Source: an uncultured Opitutia bacterium (lineage in GTDB: Bacteria > Verrucomicrobiota > Verrucomicrobiia > Opitutales > Opitutaceae). Taken from it: 35,309 bases of DNA. Each line of letters opens with the position of its first letter. Positions within the stretch are counted from its first letter, which is position 1. Under the pieces are notes generated by a model. That model made no database searches and was not told the origin of the DNA. It was given only the letters and a program-made list of their open reading frames with translations. Location of the stretch: the NCBI GenBank assembly GCA_903872425.1, contig CAIQKQ010000017.1:1-35309 (forward strand), in the 5' to 3' direction. The position numbers were made by a program, and so were the translations under genes. Shown here one piece after another: positions 17,016 to 25,150 of this stretch.

Positions 17016-17996
17016 CTAGGAGACGCGAGCGGATTTTTCCGCGCGGCGTTTCTTTCGCTCCCAATACCACGCGATCCAGATGCAGATCTCGTAAAGGATG
17101 CACAGCGGGATCATCATCGCCAACTGGGTGATAACTTCGGGTGTCGTCAGCACTGCGCCGAGGATGGCCGACAGCACGATCACATGACGGCGGTATTTGG
17201 CGAGATCGCTGTGGCTGAGCACACCGATCTTGACGAGAAACAACACCACCAGCGGAAATTGGAAGCCGAGTCCCATGCCAAGCATGAAGACGCATACAAA
17301 GTTCATGTAGGAGTCGGCCCGCCAGAATGCCGCCTCAAACCCGAGCCAGTGCGAGTAGCCCACCGAGGCGTGCAACGCTACCGGCAACAACAGGAAATAG
17401 GTGGACAGCACTCCCAGCAAAAACAGGAACACGCTCCAACCCATCCAACTAAAAATCACGCGGCGCTCGTGTAGGTGAAACGCCGGCAGGATGAAGCCCC
17501 CCATAAAATAAATCCAGAACGGGGCCGACAGCACTAGCGCCGCATATAGCGTGAGATGGAAGGAGACAAAAAACCCTTCGTTGGGCGTCACGTTGTTCAG
17601 CTGCACTTGCAAGCTCTCGTCGGTCGGTGCGGTCGGATCGAGCTTGAGCGTGACGAGTTGCTCGCCGTTAACTACCGTAGTGCCTAGCTGAAAAACCGCT
17701 TGGGGTGCTTCGCCTTCGGGTAAGGCGGGGAACGCCTCGCGGGTAACCTCAAACGGACCAAACCGTGTTTTGCCGAACTGGAGCGACACGGTCGGCTTGG
17801 GGTTGGTGCCAAGATCCATGTGCCGGAGCGGATATTTGAGGATGGCGACAATTTGTGGGTTAAAATAAAAACACACCACGAAGCCGATGCCCACAGCGAT
17901 GGCGGAGCGCACGATGGCCGTGCGCAACGCTTCCAGATGTCCCCAAAAGGTCGCGGGCGCGCCTGGCTCGGGCGTGGTTTCGGTGTCGGCGCTCAT
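17016..17996 (-). CDS. tatC: twin-arginine translocase subunit TatC
   Basis: Polytopic core of the Tat system, binding twin-arginine signal peptides of folded cargo. The start MSADTETTPEPGAPATFWGHLEALR leads into TM1 (about 29-46). The conserved LPAFHLHERRV (about 170-180) with its glutamate, and five further helices, follow in the usual order. Length is 326 residues rather than about 250. The difference is mostly an enlarged periplasmic segment between TM1 and TM2 (about 57-137) rich in Val, Thr, Gln and Glu. The membrane glutamate of E. coli (FExP) is glutamine here (GFQFPLV). No tatA or tatB is in the window. Confidence 0.93.
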   Translation of the reverse strand: MSADTETTPEPGAPATFWGHLEALRTAIVRSAIAVGIGFVVCFYFNPQIVAILKYPLRHMDLGTNPKPTVSLQFGKTRFGPFEVTREAFPALPEGEAPQAVFQLGTTVVNGEQLVTLKLDPTAPTDESLQVQLNNVTPNEGFFVSFHLTLYAALVLSAPFWIYFMGGFILPAFHLHERRVIFSWMGWSVFLFLLGVLSTYFLLLPVALHASVGYSHWLGFEAAFWRADSYMNFVCVFMLGMGLGFQFPLVVLFLVKIGVLSHSDLAKYRRHVIVLSAILGAVLTTPEVITQLAMMIPLCILYEICIWIAWYWERKKRRAEKSARVS

Positions 17997-18124
17997 GGGT
18001 GCGAGAAGTGATGGTAGAAGCGCGGCACGGTCAGAACCGAGGTGCGCGAGGGCGGAGCGTTGTGGTTTTGGCCCGCAAGTCCAGCCTGCGTTGTTTCACG
18101 CCCGCCGTAAGGCCGCGGTAAACC

Positions 18125-18916
18125 GTGCTTGTCAAATCGTTCTCCGGCGAGTTGCTTCTTGCCGTGCTTCGTCGTGTGACGCTGATCGTCCTGCTTCTAC
18201 CCGTGGCGGCCCTGTCCGCCGCCGCGCCGGCCCCACCGCACACCTTCACCGATCAGTTTGGCCGCACCATGCTCGGCGACATCGTCGAGGTCACCGGCCC
18301 GCAGGTGAAAATCCGCCGCAACGACGGCGAGACCGTCATGGTGGAATTGGCGAAACTGGTTGAGGCTGACGCAGCCTATGTCACGCGCTGGGAACGCGAG
18401 CATCGGGTTTTCCGGCTGCGGATTGATGCGAGCTCGTTTCATCACGCAGTCGGGTCGAACCAGTCCCGTGATGCCGGACGGGTGATTCAGAACATGGAAA
18501 TGGGCTACGAGATCAAGATCACCAACGAAAGCCCGGTCCCTGCCGCCGAACTGCGCTTCGAATACAACGTCTTTGTGCTCACGCGTAGCACTGTCCTCGG
18601 CGGACCGAACTCCTATAACATGAGCACGACGAGGATCACGTCGACGCCAGGCCGAATCCGAGCTAAAGGCACGATTGATCAAATGGGTCTCAAACAGACC
18701 GCCACAGTGCGAACCAGTCCGCTGGCTTACACGGCCACCGAATCCGCTCTGTCCGCCGAGCTGCAAGGCGTCTGGGTGCGGGTGTATTTCGAGGACCGCG
18801 TGGTGGCCGAATTTCTCTCCAGTGAGAAGCTGCGTGGCGAAGGGTGGCAGGAGATTGCGCCCGCCCCGGCGAGAGGATTTCCTCTCCGGGGATTTTCTCC
18901 CGGCCCACCCTCGTAG
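18125..18916 (+). CDS. exported protein with SHD1-like N-terminal domain
   Basis: A 263-residue protein with a signal peptide (VTLIVLLLPVAALSAAAPA). It then has a segment FTDQFGRTMLGDIVEV to VELAKLVEADAAYV resembling the small SHD1 beta-domain common in exported proteins of Planctomycetes and Verrucomicrobia. The remainder is a beta-rich domain (YEIKITNESPVPAAELRFEYNVFV) that looks like an immunoglobulin-type fold for protein contacts. The GTG at 18125 is the start of the open frame; a second GTG at 18164 would give a tighter signal peptide. Biological role unknown. It converges on the His-rich protein gene with only 6 bases between stops. Confidence 0.65.
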   Translation: MLVKSFSGELLLAVLRRVTLIVLLLPVAALSAAAPAPPHTFTDQFGRTMLGDIVEVTGPQVKIRRNDGETVMVELAKLVEADAAYVTRWEREHRVFRLRIDASSFHHAVGSNQSRDAGRVIQNMEMGYEIKITNESPVPAAELRFEYNVFVLTRSTVLGGPNSYNMSTTRITSTPGRIRAKGTIDQMGLKQTATVRTSPLAYTATESALSAELQGVWVRVYFEDRVVAEFLSSEKLRGEGWQEIAPAPARGFPLRGFSPGPPS

Positions 18917-18922
18917 AGGTGC

Positions 18923-19879
18923 TCACGGCATGACCTCGAACCAGAAGGGAACAAAAGTCTCGCGACCACCCGGCCGCACTTGCGCCCAGATGACATAGCG
19001 TCCGGCCTTAGGCAGCGTAAGCTTAAACGCGAGACGAGGCCGCGTGGTGTCAGACGGCGCAAGCGAGTTGGCTTGGTTCGGGTGCAGGTGAGCGAAACCG
19101 CTCCGCTCTGAGTCGAACGCCACGAGGTGGGCAAACGCGCCCATCACTGGTTCCAATACGACAGGTGCGCCGTCGCTACGCGAGACGGTGAATGTCAGGT
19201 CAATCGCCTGGCCTGCGCGGAGTGGCTGCACCGACGGCGTGAGCACGAAATGGAGGCCGTCGCGCTCGATTTCCCAAGAAGGTTGGGGGGCGGTGTTCCC
19301 ACCAAACTCCGTGGAGGCACGCGCCGGGCTAGCGCGCGTAGCTAGTAGTGCGGTTGCCACCGCCGTGATGTCGGCGCTGGCGTAGAGGCTGCGACCAGTG
19401 ACGATTGGCGTGAAATCCGCGAACACGCGGTAGACCGTCGCGCGCGTCGGCGCGAACGCGAAGCTCCATTCTCCCAGGTTCGCCGTCGGCTCGGGGTGGA
19501 CGTGCTGGTAGTCGCCCAGCGTGTCGTCTACGATGAGCAGGTGCAACCGGCGGGTGTGGACTTCCATCAGCTCGGCCGGTCCGATGGGTTTGCCTGAGCT
19601 CGTGGCGAGCCGGACCAGAAAATGATTGTCGCCGCCGCCAGGCTGTGGCGCGACGGTCATCGCCACCGGCGAGCGCGCGGCGACTACGGGGACGAACTGC
19701 GGGTTGGCCGGGTCGCACATCTCCAATGCACCAGCGCCGGTCACGCGGAAATCAAGCTGGTGTAAATTAGTGCCGGTGGGCAATGCGCGCAGCGCGAGAT
19801 AAAGTGCTGCCGCGCCGAGTGTGATCCACGCAGCCTGACGCCATTGCGTCGCGGCGATGCGGGCGGCCGGCGCGCTCAT
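18923..19879 (-). CDS. His-rich membrane-anchored periplasmic protein coupled to sco
   Basis: A 318-residue protein with one N-terminal transmembrane helix (AAWITLGAAALYLALRALP, about 16-34) and two beta-sandwich-like segments. Histidines cluster in VHTRRLHLLIVDD, DYQHVHPEP and SGFAHLHPNQA, a pattern seen in metal-handling YtkA/FixH-like periplasmic domains. The ATG at 19879 overlaps the TGA of the upstream sco gene (ATGA), so the two are translationally coupled. With sco, ctaA and ctaB alongside, a role in copper delivery or cytochrome oxidase assembly is a reasonable inference. I do not recognise a named family with certainty. Confidence 0.65.
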   Translation of the reverse strand: MSAPAARIAATQWRQAAWITLGAAALYLALRALPTGTNLHQLDFRVTGAGALEMCDPANPQFVPVVAARSPVAMTVAPQPGGGDNHFLVRLATSSGKPIGPAELMEVHTRRLHLLIVDDTLGDYQHVHPEPTANLGEWSFAFAPTRATVYRVFADFTPIVTGRSLYASADITAVATALLATRASPARASTEFGGNTAPQPSWEIERDGLHFVLTPSVQPLRAGQAIDLTFTVSRSDGAPVVLEPVMGAFAHLVAFDSERSGFAHLHPNQANSLAPSDTTRPRLAFKLTLPKAGRYVIWAQVRPGGRETFVPFWFEVMP

Positions 19880-20775
19880 GTTTTTTTCATCTTCCCCACA
19901 AATTCCTCGGGCGACCACTGGCTACCGTCAGCCCGCCAGATAATTTTCCCGTCCTCATTGATAAGCAGTGTCGCAAGATTGTGGCTGAGCAGCGCTTCCT
20001 TGAACTCTGCCGCAATGCCGAACTGCGCGAACAAGTCACGAATCGCGCGTTCCGGACCGGTGAGCAGCGCAAAGTTCGTGGTGTCAATACCGCGCTCGGC
20101 GGCGTAGGCCTTCAGCACGGCCGGCGTGTCGTATTCGGGGTCGAGCGTGATGGAGACGAGCTGAAGATTGGTCACACCGGCGGCTCGCGCCAGGCGTTGC
20201 ACGGCCATCATGTTGAGCGTGGCCGCCGGACACATTGTGGCGATGGGGCAGCGCGTATAGATAAAGTTGAGCACCACTTGGCGGCCGCGCCACCGGGCCG
20301 CGGAGACTACCGCTCCATCCTGGTCGTAAAGTGCAAAGTCGGGTAGATTTTCGCCGACCTCGCGGTAAGCGTGGCGGGCGCGCGCGGCGGTGTCCTGCCG
20401 TAGCGCGTTGGCGGCGGCAGCGACGACGGATTCAGCGATTGGGTCTACTGGCCAGATGTTTTCAAGACGCGCACCCTTCGGATCGTCGGGAAACAGTACT
20501 GCGCGGATACGCTGGCCTTCCTTGGCGGCGGCGATGTCGGCGGCCGAGACGGAAAACTCCATCGTCATTGCCGGCATAAAGCCCGAGATTTCATCGTGGC
20601 GGACGAGGAGGGTCTTTCGGGTGGCATCCGCTTTTACGATCTCGCCGGTGAGCGGGAAATGTTTTTCCCTGAGCACGGGTGTACTAGGCGCGGACGGCTC
20701 GCGCGCACAGCCGACGGCCAGCGCGAGCAACGCTGCCAGCAGGGCGGCTGACCGATGGAGCGGAAGAGCTTTCAT
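19876..20775 (-). CDS. SCO1/SenC copper chaperone with N-terminal CusF-like domain
   Basis: A 299-residue lipoprotein (lipobox LALAVGC, Cys about 23). Residues about 38-105 resemble a CusF copper-binding domain: TGEIVKADATRKTLLVRHDE with a His near 60, then SGFMPAMTMEFSV with the Met pair. Residues about 140-299 form the thioredoxin-like SCO domain with YTRCPIATMCPA (Cys about 176 and 182) and the conserved His in LLSHNLATLLINEDG (about 265). SCO proteins deliver copper to, or reduce, the CuA site of cytochrome oxidase. The cysteines are separated by five residues rather than the classical three. It is divergent from ctaA across 58 bases. Confidence 0.9.
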   Translation of the reverse strand: MKALPLHRSAALLAALLALAVGCAREPSAPSTPVLREKHFPLTGEIVKADATRKTLLVRHDEISGFMPAMTMEFSVSAADIAAAKEGQRIRAVLFPDDPKGARLENIWPVDPIAESVVAAAANALRQDTAARARHAYREVGENLPDFALYDQDGAVVSAARWRGRQVVLNFIYTRCPIATMCPAATLNMMAVQRLARAAGVTNLQLVSITLDPEYDTPAVLKAYAAERGIDTTNFALLTGPERAIRDLFAQFGIAAEFKEALLSHNLATLLINEDGKIIWRADGSQWSPEEFVGKMKKT

Positions 20776-20833
20776 GCCTTCAAGGATTTGCCCCAAGGAA
20801 AAAATTGTCAAAGCCATTGAGCGCGTCACAGTC
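20776..20833. promoter_or_regulatory. divergent sco / ctaA intergenic region
   Basis: This 58-base gap must hold the start signals for both directions unless promoters lie inside the genes. On the minus strand a perfect TTGACA (plus strand TGTCAA, 20806-20811) precedes a weak AATCCT after 17 bases, which would give a very short leader for sco. No clear -10 box is seen for ctaA. Suggestive only. Confidence 0.3.
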
Positions 20834-21871
20834 ATGTTCCCAATGAGTTTTCCCGTCACCTCCCGCTCCCGCGCCACCTATCAGCCGACGCTGGCTTGGT
20901 TTGCTGCTATCGGTGGCGCTTGGGTCTTTGTGTTAGTAATACTGGGCGCCTTCACTACGAGCATCAACGCCGGAATGATTTTTCCCGACTGGCCGTTGTC
21001 CAACAACTCGCTGAACCCCGAGGGCTGGCTCTATGACATCGCCAAGTTTGCCGAACACTCGCACCGGCTAAGCGCGGGGTTGATGAGCCTCATTACGATC
21101 GCGCTCGCGGTCTGGGTGTGGCGGGTCGAGGAGCGGGGGTGGGTGCGACGGCTCGCGGTGTTTGCTGCCGCGCTGGTGCTCGCACAGGCGCTGGTGGGAG
21201 GGCTACGCGTGTTGCTGGAGCCACAGCAGGTCAAGACCATCAGCACCAGCGTAGGCCGGCTCTTTGCGATGCTGCACGCCTGCCTGGCGCAGTTCTATGT
21301 GTGCACCCTGCTCGCGCTTGCCCTCAGCCTATCGCGCGCCTGGATCGAGGGTCAGGGCCGCTCGGTGGACTCGCTAGTGCGTCGGCTAGGTGTCGCCAGT
21401 TGCGTGTTATTGCTGGCGCAGCTCGGCGTCGCCGCCGTGATGCGGCACAGCTTTGCGGGGCTAGCGATCCCGACTTTTCCGCTGAGCACACCAGAGGGTG
21501 GGTTGCTGCCGGCGGCATGGAATTTCAAGGTCGCGATTCATTTCACGCACCGCGTGCTAGCCGCCCTGCTCTGTGTCGCATTGCCGTGGTTTACGGCCGC
21601 CGTGTGGCGAGACCGCGCGGCCGGAGCGAGCATGAGGGCAACTGCCGCCGGGCTGGTCGTGTTACTTATTACTCAGGTCACGCTCGGTGCGAACGTCATA
21701 TGGTTCGCACGCCAACCGCATATCACGACCGCGCACGTTGTGGTGGGCGCGGGCACGTTGGCGGCGGCGTTTGGCCTAACCTGGTGGGCGCACCGCCCGT
21801 TGTTAGAAAGAGAAGCCAACGCCGTTCCTGCTCCAGCTGATCCCGCCGAACCCGCCCCCGTCCGCACATGA
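20834..21871 (+). CDS. ctaA: haem A synthase (COX15/CtaA)
   Basis: An integral membrane monooxygenase that converts haem O to haem A for cytochrome oxidase. The 345-residue product has about eight hydrophobic helices. Conserved haem-ligand histidines lie in KFAEHSHRLSAG, MLHACLAQFYVC, IHFTHRVLAAL and PHITTAHVVVGAG. The INAGMIFPDWPL segment after TM1 is typical of the family. The ATG at 20834 is chosen; an ATG three codons later (20843) is equally possible, and neither has a ribosome site. The stop overlaps the ctaB start, so translation is probably coupled. Confidence 0.93.
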   Translation: MFPMSFPVTSRSRATYQPTLAWFAAIGGAWVFVLVILGAFTTSINAGMIFPDWPLSNNSLNPEGWLYDIAKFAEHSHRLSAGLMSLITIALAVWVWRVEERGWVRRLAVFAAALVLAQALVGGLRVLLEPQQVKTISTSVGRLFAMLHACLAQFYVCTLLALALSLSRAWIEGQGRSVDSLVRRLGVASCVLLLAQLGVAAVMRHSFAGLAIPTFPLSTPEGGLLPAAWNFKVAIHFTHRVLAALLCVALPWFTAAVWRDRAAGASMRATAAGLVVLLITQVTLGANVIWFARQPHITTAHVVVGAGTLAAAFGLTWWAHRPLLEREANAVPAPADPAEPAPVRT

Positions 21872-22824
21872 GCGACCCCGCTGCCATCACTACGCCGGTG
21901 CAGCCAGCCAACTCCAAGGCCCGGTTCGCCGATTACCTTGAGTTGACGAAGCCACGCCTTAGCCTGCTCTCAGTGCTTACGACGCTGGTCGGTTATTTCG
22001 CGGCGCGACCCGCGTGGTCGGCACGAGAATTTTTCAGCCTACTGCTCGGTACGGCGGCCTGCGCCGGGGGCGTGGCTGCCCTAAACCAATGGATGGAAAG
22101 TGACACCGATGCGCGGATGATTCGCACGGCCGACCGCCCACTGCCCTCGGGCAAAATTGCAACCGGCTCGGCCTTCGTGCTAGGCTGGTTGCTGTGCATC
22201 GGTGGGCTGGCGGTACTCTTTCGCCTTGGCGGGCCGCTAGTGGTCGACCCGGCTGCTAAATTCCACGTCCCTGTTGAGCGGCTCTCGGCGCTATTTGCGC
22301 TGCTTACCATCGTGGCCTATCTTGCCTGCTACACGCCGGCGAAACGCTGGTCGCGCTGGAGCGTCGAGCTTGGTGCGGTGGCAGGCGCGTTTCCTCCGCT
22401 CATCGGTTGGGCCGCCGCGGCGAAAGACGTCGGTGCGCTCGGCTGGATCTTGTTTGGTGTGCTCTTTTTCTGGCAGCTTCCACACTTCATGGCCATCGCG
22501 TGGACGCACCGCCACGATTACGGCCGAGTCAATTTTCCCATGCTACCCGTGCGCGACACCGAGGGTGGGCGTGTGGCACGCTGGGCATTCGTCAACACAC
22601 TTGCGTTGGTTGCGGTGAGCGCGCTGCCCGTCGTGCTCGGGCTGGCGGGCAACGGCTACCTCATTGTGACGCTACTGCTAGGCGCGTGGTTTGTGGTACG
22701 CGCGGCGGCCTTCCGACGCTTCAATGGCCGCGATGCTGCGGCGCGGAAACTATTTCTGGCGTCCATTCTCTGGCTGCCCTTGCAACTCGGCGCGCTCGTG
22801 GCCGATCGCCTGCTCAACCGCTAA
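21868..22824 (+). CDS. ctaB: protohaem IX farnesyltransferase (haem O synthase)
   Basis: A UbiA-family prenyltransferase in the inner membrane that adds a farnesyl group to haem B, giving haem O, the substrate of CtaA. The 318-residue product shows YLELTKPRLSLLSVLTTLVG at the N-terminus, the first Asp-rich motif in NQWMESDTDARMIRTADRPL, and the second active-site loop with AWTHRHDYGRVNFPMLPV, followed by further helices. It starts inside the ctaA stop (ATGA). Together with ctaA and the divergent sco it forms a cytochrome aa3 oxidase assembly block, although no oxidase subunit genes are in the window. Confidence 0.96.
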   Translation: MSDPAAITTPVQPANSKARFADYLELTKPRLSLLSVLTTLVGYFAARPAWSAREFFSLLLGTAACAGGVAALNQWMESDTDARMIRTADRPLPSGKIATGSAFVLGWLLCIGGLAVLFRLGGPLVVDPAAKFHVPVERLSALFALLTIVAYLACYTPAKRWSRWSVELGAVAGAFPPLIGWAAAAKDVGALGWILFGVLFFWQLPHFMAIAWTHRHDYGRVNFPMLPVRDTEGGRVARWAFVNTLALVAVSALPVVLGLAGNGYLIVTLLLGAWFVVRAAAFRRFNGRDAAARKLFLASILWLPLQLGALVADRLLNR

Positions 22825-22911
22825 GGCGGGTAAACGGGGTGCTAAACGGCGGGAGCAACGGTCTCTCCCTATCGATCGTCACCTGCGTGGTAGACAGTTG
22901 GCCTGCTTTAT

Positions 22912-23358
22912 TCACCCCTGCGGCCGCTCGATGACCGTAACCTTGCCGTCCTTAAGCGTCACGCGCAGGCGTTCTTCCTGTTTGTCCTCGTAAATACTCT
23001 GCTGTATCGGCTGATAGACCGTGGTGGGTGTGCCGCCACCGGAGGCAGGCGCGTTGATGGCCTGGTAGCCCATGACGCGCTCGCCGCGGTATTCCTGCCA
23101 GTGGTGCTGATAAATCCATACGATCGCACCGCCGTCGGTAGAAACTTGGTCGTGTTTTTCATCGGGCGCGCCGAGAGCGAGGTAGACCATGTCGGTCGTG
23201 TCGCCGAGGGCAACTTTGCCTTCCTTGAGTCGCGCTTGTGTGGCCGCGTCGAGCGTGGCCACGACAGCCGGCAGTTCGCGTGCGCGTTTCTCAAACGTGG
23301 AGCACCCGGCAACCGCCAGCGCCACCAGTAACCCGGCTAAAACAAGGCGAAGTTTCAT
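22912..23358 (-). CDS. small lipoprotein, possibly BamE/SmpA-like
   Basis: A 148-residue protein with a lipoprotein signal (MKLRLVLAGLLVALAVAGCS; Cys about 19). The middle holds KEGKVALGDTTDMVYLALGAPDE, which fits the helix-turn pattern of BamE/SmpA-type domains where a glycine-proline pair follows the first helices. IVWIYQHHW and a terminal strand LRVTLKDGKVTVIERP complete an alpha/beta domain. The similarity is weak, so the function is uncertain. The ATG at 23358 is chosen over 23376 because it begins exactly at the signal peptide. It converges on ctaB. Confidence 0.7.
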   Translation of the reverse strand: MKLRLVLAGLLVALAVAGCSTFEKRARELPAVVATLDAATQARLKEGKVALGDTTDMVYLALGAPDEKHDQVSTDGGAIVWIYQHHWQEYRGERVMGYQAINAPASGGGTPTTVYQPIQQSIYEDKQEERLRVTLKDGKVTVIERPQG

Positions 23359-23521
23359 CCGTGCAGCTAAGTCCATTGACCGCCGCGCGCAAGCTTACGG
23401 CGAACAGGTAAAATTCTCTCGCACCGCGACTGGCGAGGTGCCGGCTAGATCGGCTGCGGAGTGGATGTCTCAGAACTAAACCCGCTCGAGTACCGGCGGG
23501 CGTAACTCAAGGGTATGGTTC

Positions 23522-23542
23522 GGCGCGCGCAGTGGACGCGCC
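23522..23542 (-). terminator. hairpin after the 23546-24094 gene
   Basis: GGCGCG (23522-23527) and CGCGCC (23537-23542) form a 6-bp GC stem around a 9-base loop, directly after the stop of the minus-strand gene ending at 23546. A second stem, CCCGC/GCGGG (23481-23500), follows. No T-run is present, so termination is only suggested. The rest of the gap 23377-23545 shows no gene. Confidence 0.3.
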
Positions 23543-23545
23543 TGA

Positions 23546-24094
23546 CTAAGGTGTCGCAGTGGAATCAACTGGCGCGGCGTCCGCCGTAGGTGAGTCCGGC
23601 TCGGGATTGCCGGGCAAGAGTTGCGACTCGTCGACTCCAGCTGCGAGCAAGGCATGGTTCACCGTCTCGACCTGCGTGAGCGCGCGGCGACGTGTCGTCT
23701 CGCCGCCACCAGTGGCGATGTTGTCGGGATCGGTTGGTCCGGCGGCCCCGTCATCTGAAGGCGGCGGGGGCGGCGCGTAGAGCAACACGGCCTCTTGGAG
23801 CACAAGCGTGTAGGTTTTTCCTTGGTAGTCCACGCTCAGGCGGTTGTGCGCTGGGTCGTATTCGCGCACGGCGATGCCGGCGGAAATTTTTGCCGACGGC
23901 GAGGCGGACTGCGCGGGAACTTTGACCCAGACGGTCAGGCCCGTGCTGCGGTCGAAGAGGCCGACCTTGACGTCTTTGCCGGTCTGCATCACGCCGCGAA
24001 ATTCCAGCGCCGCAGCATCCGCGCCGCGCGCCGCCCCGACGGGCCAGAGCGCGCCAACCAGTAGCAGGCCGAGGAGAACACGGATAAGTTTCAC
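23546..24094 (-). CDS. exported protein of unknown function
   Basis: A 182-residue product starting at GTG 24094: MKLIRVLLGLLLVGALWPVG, then the cleavage-site-like GAARGADAA, giving a Sec signal peptide. The mature part has a small beta-domain (FRGVMQTGKDVKVGLFDRST to SVDYQGKTYTLVLQEAVLL) resembling PilP-like or SH3-like pilus-assembly domains, then a proline run and an acidic, disordered tail. There is no ATG in a sensible position, which is why GTG is chosen; the longer open frame upstream lacks coding character. Divergent from the small membrane protein at 24201. Family unknown. Confidence 0.65.
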   Translation of the reverse strand: MKLIRVLLGLLLVGALWPVGAARGADAAALEFRGVMQTGKDVKVGLFDRSTGLTVWVKVPAQSASPSAKISAGIAVREYDPAHNRLSVDYQGKTYTLVLQEAVLLYAPPPPPSDDGAAGPTDPDNIATGGGETTRRRALTQVETVNHALLAAGVDESQLLPGNPEPDSPTADAAPVDSTATP

Positions 24095-24137
24095 GGCGAT
24101 ATGCTGGCCCAGCCATTCGCGTGTCGCGAGCCGAAAA

Positions 24138-24165
24138 TTGGGGACGGGCGAGGCAATTATAGAAT
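24138..24165 (+). promoter_or_regulatory. candidate promoter for the gene at 24201
   Basis: TTGGGG (24138-24143) and TAGAAT (24160-24165; 5/6 match to the -10 box) are spaced by 16 bases and lie 36 bases before the ATG at 24201. This AT-rich spot stands out in a GC-rich gap. The -35 match is poor, so this is a weak prediction. Confidence 0.3.
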
Positions 24166-24200
24166 GGGCAAGCGGGCTAGGCCACCATTTGGTTGGGGCC

Positions 24201-24485
24201 ATGCTCGCGAATTTATTCTCACTCTTCACCCGCCGCTCCACCGCCGAGGATTATCGGCGGGCCTTCGTTGCCGAGGTGCGGCCGGTGACCCCGCGCGTGC
24301 AGCGAAGTCGGCGCTCGGAGCGCGTGCTGGTCGGCGGCTGGGTGCTCGTCGGCCTGAAATGCTGGGGCGTATGGTGGCTCGTGCAGACTTATCATGACCG
24401 CATCCCGTTTGGCGCGTGGTGGATCAATGGCCCCACGCTCGCCGCCGCCGCGCTCACGACTTTCGTCTATCTCCGCCGGCCTTGA
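24201..24485 (+). CDS. small two-helix membrane protein, unknown function
   Basis: A 94-residue product starting MLANLFSLFTRRSTAEDYRR. A basic N-terminal third (VTPRVQRSRRSERVLVGG) precedes two hydrophobic segments (about 45-62 and 72-90), the second ending in YLRRP. Arg-rich flanks predict both termini in the cytoplasm. I do not recognise the family. It is divergent from the exported protein at 24094. Confidence 0.6.
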   Translation: MLANLFSLFTRRSTAEDYRRAFVAEVRPVTPRVQRSRRSERVLVGGWVLVGLKCWGVWWLVQTYHDRIPFGAWWINGPTLAAAALTTFVYLRRP

Positions 24486-24536
24486 CGAGGCGGCTCCGTC
24501 GCTGCCACGTTTCTGCGGCGTTTGGGTTGGTAAATA

Positions 24537-24627
24537 GCAAATTTCGAATCGCAAATTTCAGGTTCATGCCCGCCCATCATCTCAGTAAAAGTTCCATTTC
24601 GCGCACTCCATCCACCTTATCCACCTT
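24537..24627. repeat. AT-rich intergenic repeats
   Basis: In the gap 24486-24645 two copies of GCAAATTTC lie at 24537-24545 and 24551-24559, 14 bases apart. A tandem pair of ATCCACCTT follows at 24610-24627. The stretch is clearly lower in GC than its neighbours and shows no coding character. It resembles in style, though not exact sequence, the repeats inside queG. Confidence 0.6.
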
Positions 24628-24645
24628 TCCTAATCCAATTCAATC

Positions 24646-25107
24646 ATGCCCGCCGTCCAAGGTCTCCGTAGTCCTTATTTGAAAGTTGGTCGGATCATTT
24701 ATTTCGGCCGGATGCTCGATAAAATCCGCTTGCACGCCGCCGGCTGCTTGCCGCCCGATTTCGTTGCGAACCTTGGAGAGGTCCAGCCGTTTTTTTTTGA
24801 CGCACGCTGCAGCCGCTTTCTGGGTGTGGCTTACGCCGACCTGAAGGTGCGTGTGCTGGCCGGCGGGACGGACGAGGATATCCTCGCCTGGGCGCACGCA
24901 CGCGGCACACCGCGCACGGACGAGGATTGTGTGATTTGGAACCGGTTCATGGCCAAGATCGGCTGGCGCGACGACCGTTCCGCCGTTCTGGCCAAACGCG
25001 TCGTGGAGTTTGGCCTCGCAGGTAAATCCATTGAGACAGCTTTCGACCTGCTCGATTACGACGAGGGCCGCGACCCCGCGCGCGACCGTCCGTGGGAAAA
25101 AATCTAG
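24646..25107 (+). CDS. DUF5069 family protein
   Basis: A 153-residue cytoplasmic protein with family features: LRSPYLKVGRIIYFGRMLDKIRL near the N-terminus, AGCLPPDFVANLG, DARCSRFLGVAYADL in the middle, and GGTDEDILAWAHARG. DUF5069 proteins are common in Verrucomicrobia and related phyla and have no known reaction. The C-terminal part (about 95-153), ending DRPWEKI, is helical and acidic. It starts at an ATG after the AT-rich repeat region and ends 43 bases before pilT. Confidence 0.85.
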   Translation: MPAVQGLRSPYLKVGRIIYFGRMLDKIRLHAAGCLPPDFVANLGEVQPFFFDARCSRFLGVAYADLKVRVLAGGTDEDILAWAHARGTPRTDEDCVIWNRFMAKIGWRDDRSAVLAKRVVEFGLAGKSIETAFDLLDYDEGRDPARDRPWEKI

Positions 25108-25150
25108 CCAGAGCCTGCGTCAGCCGCCATTCTCCTTGGGTTTACTCCCC

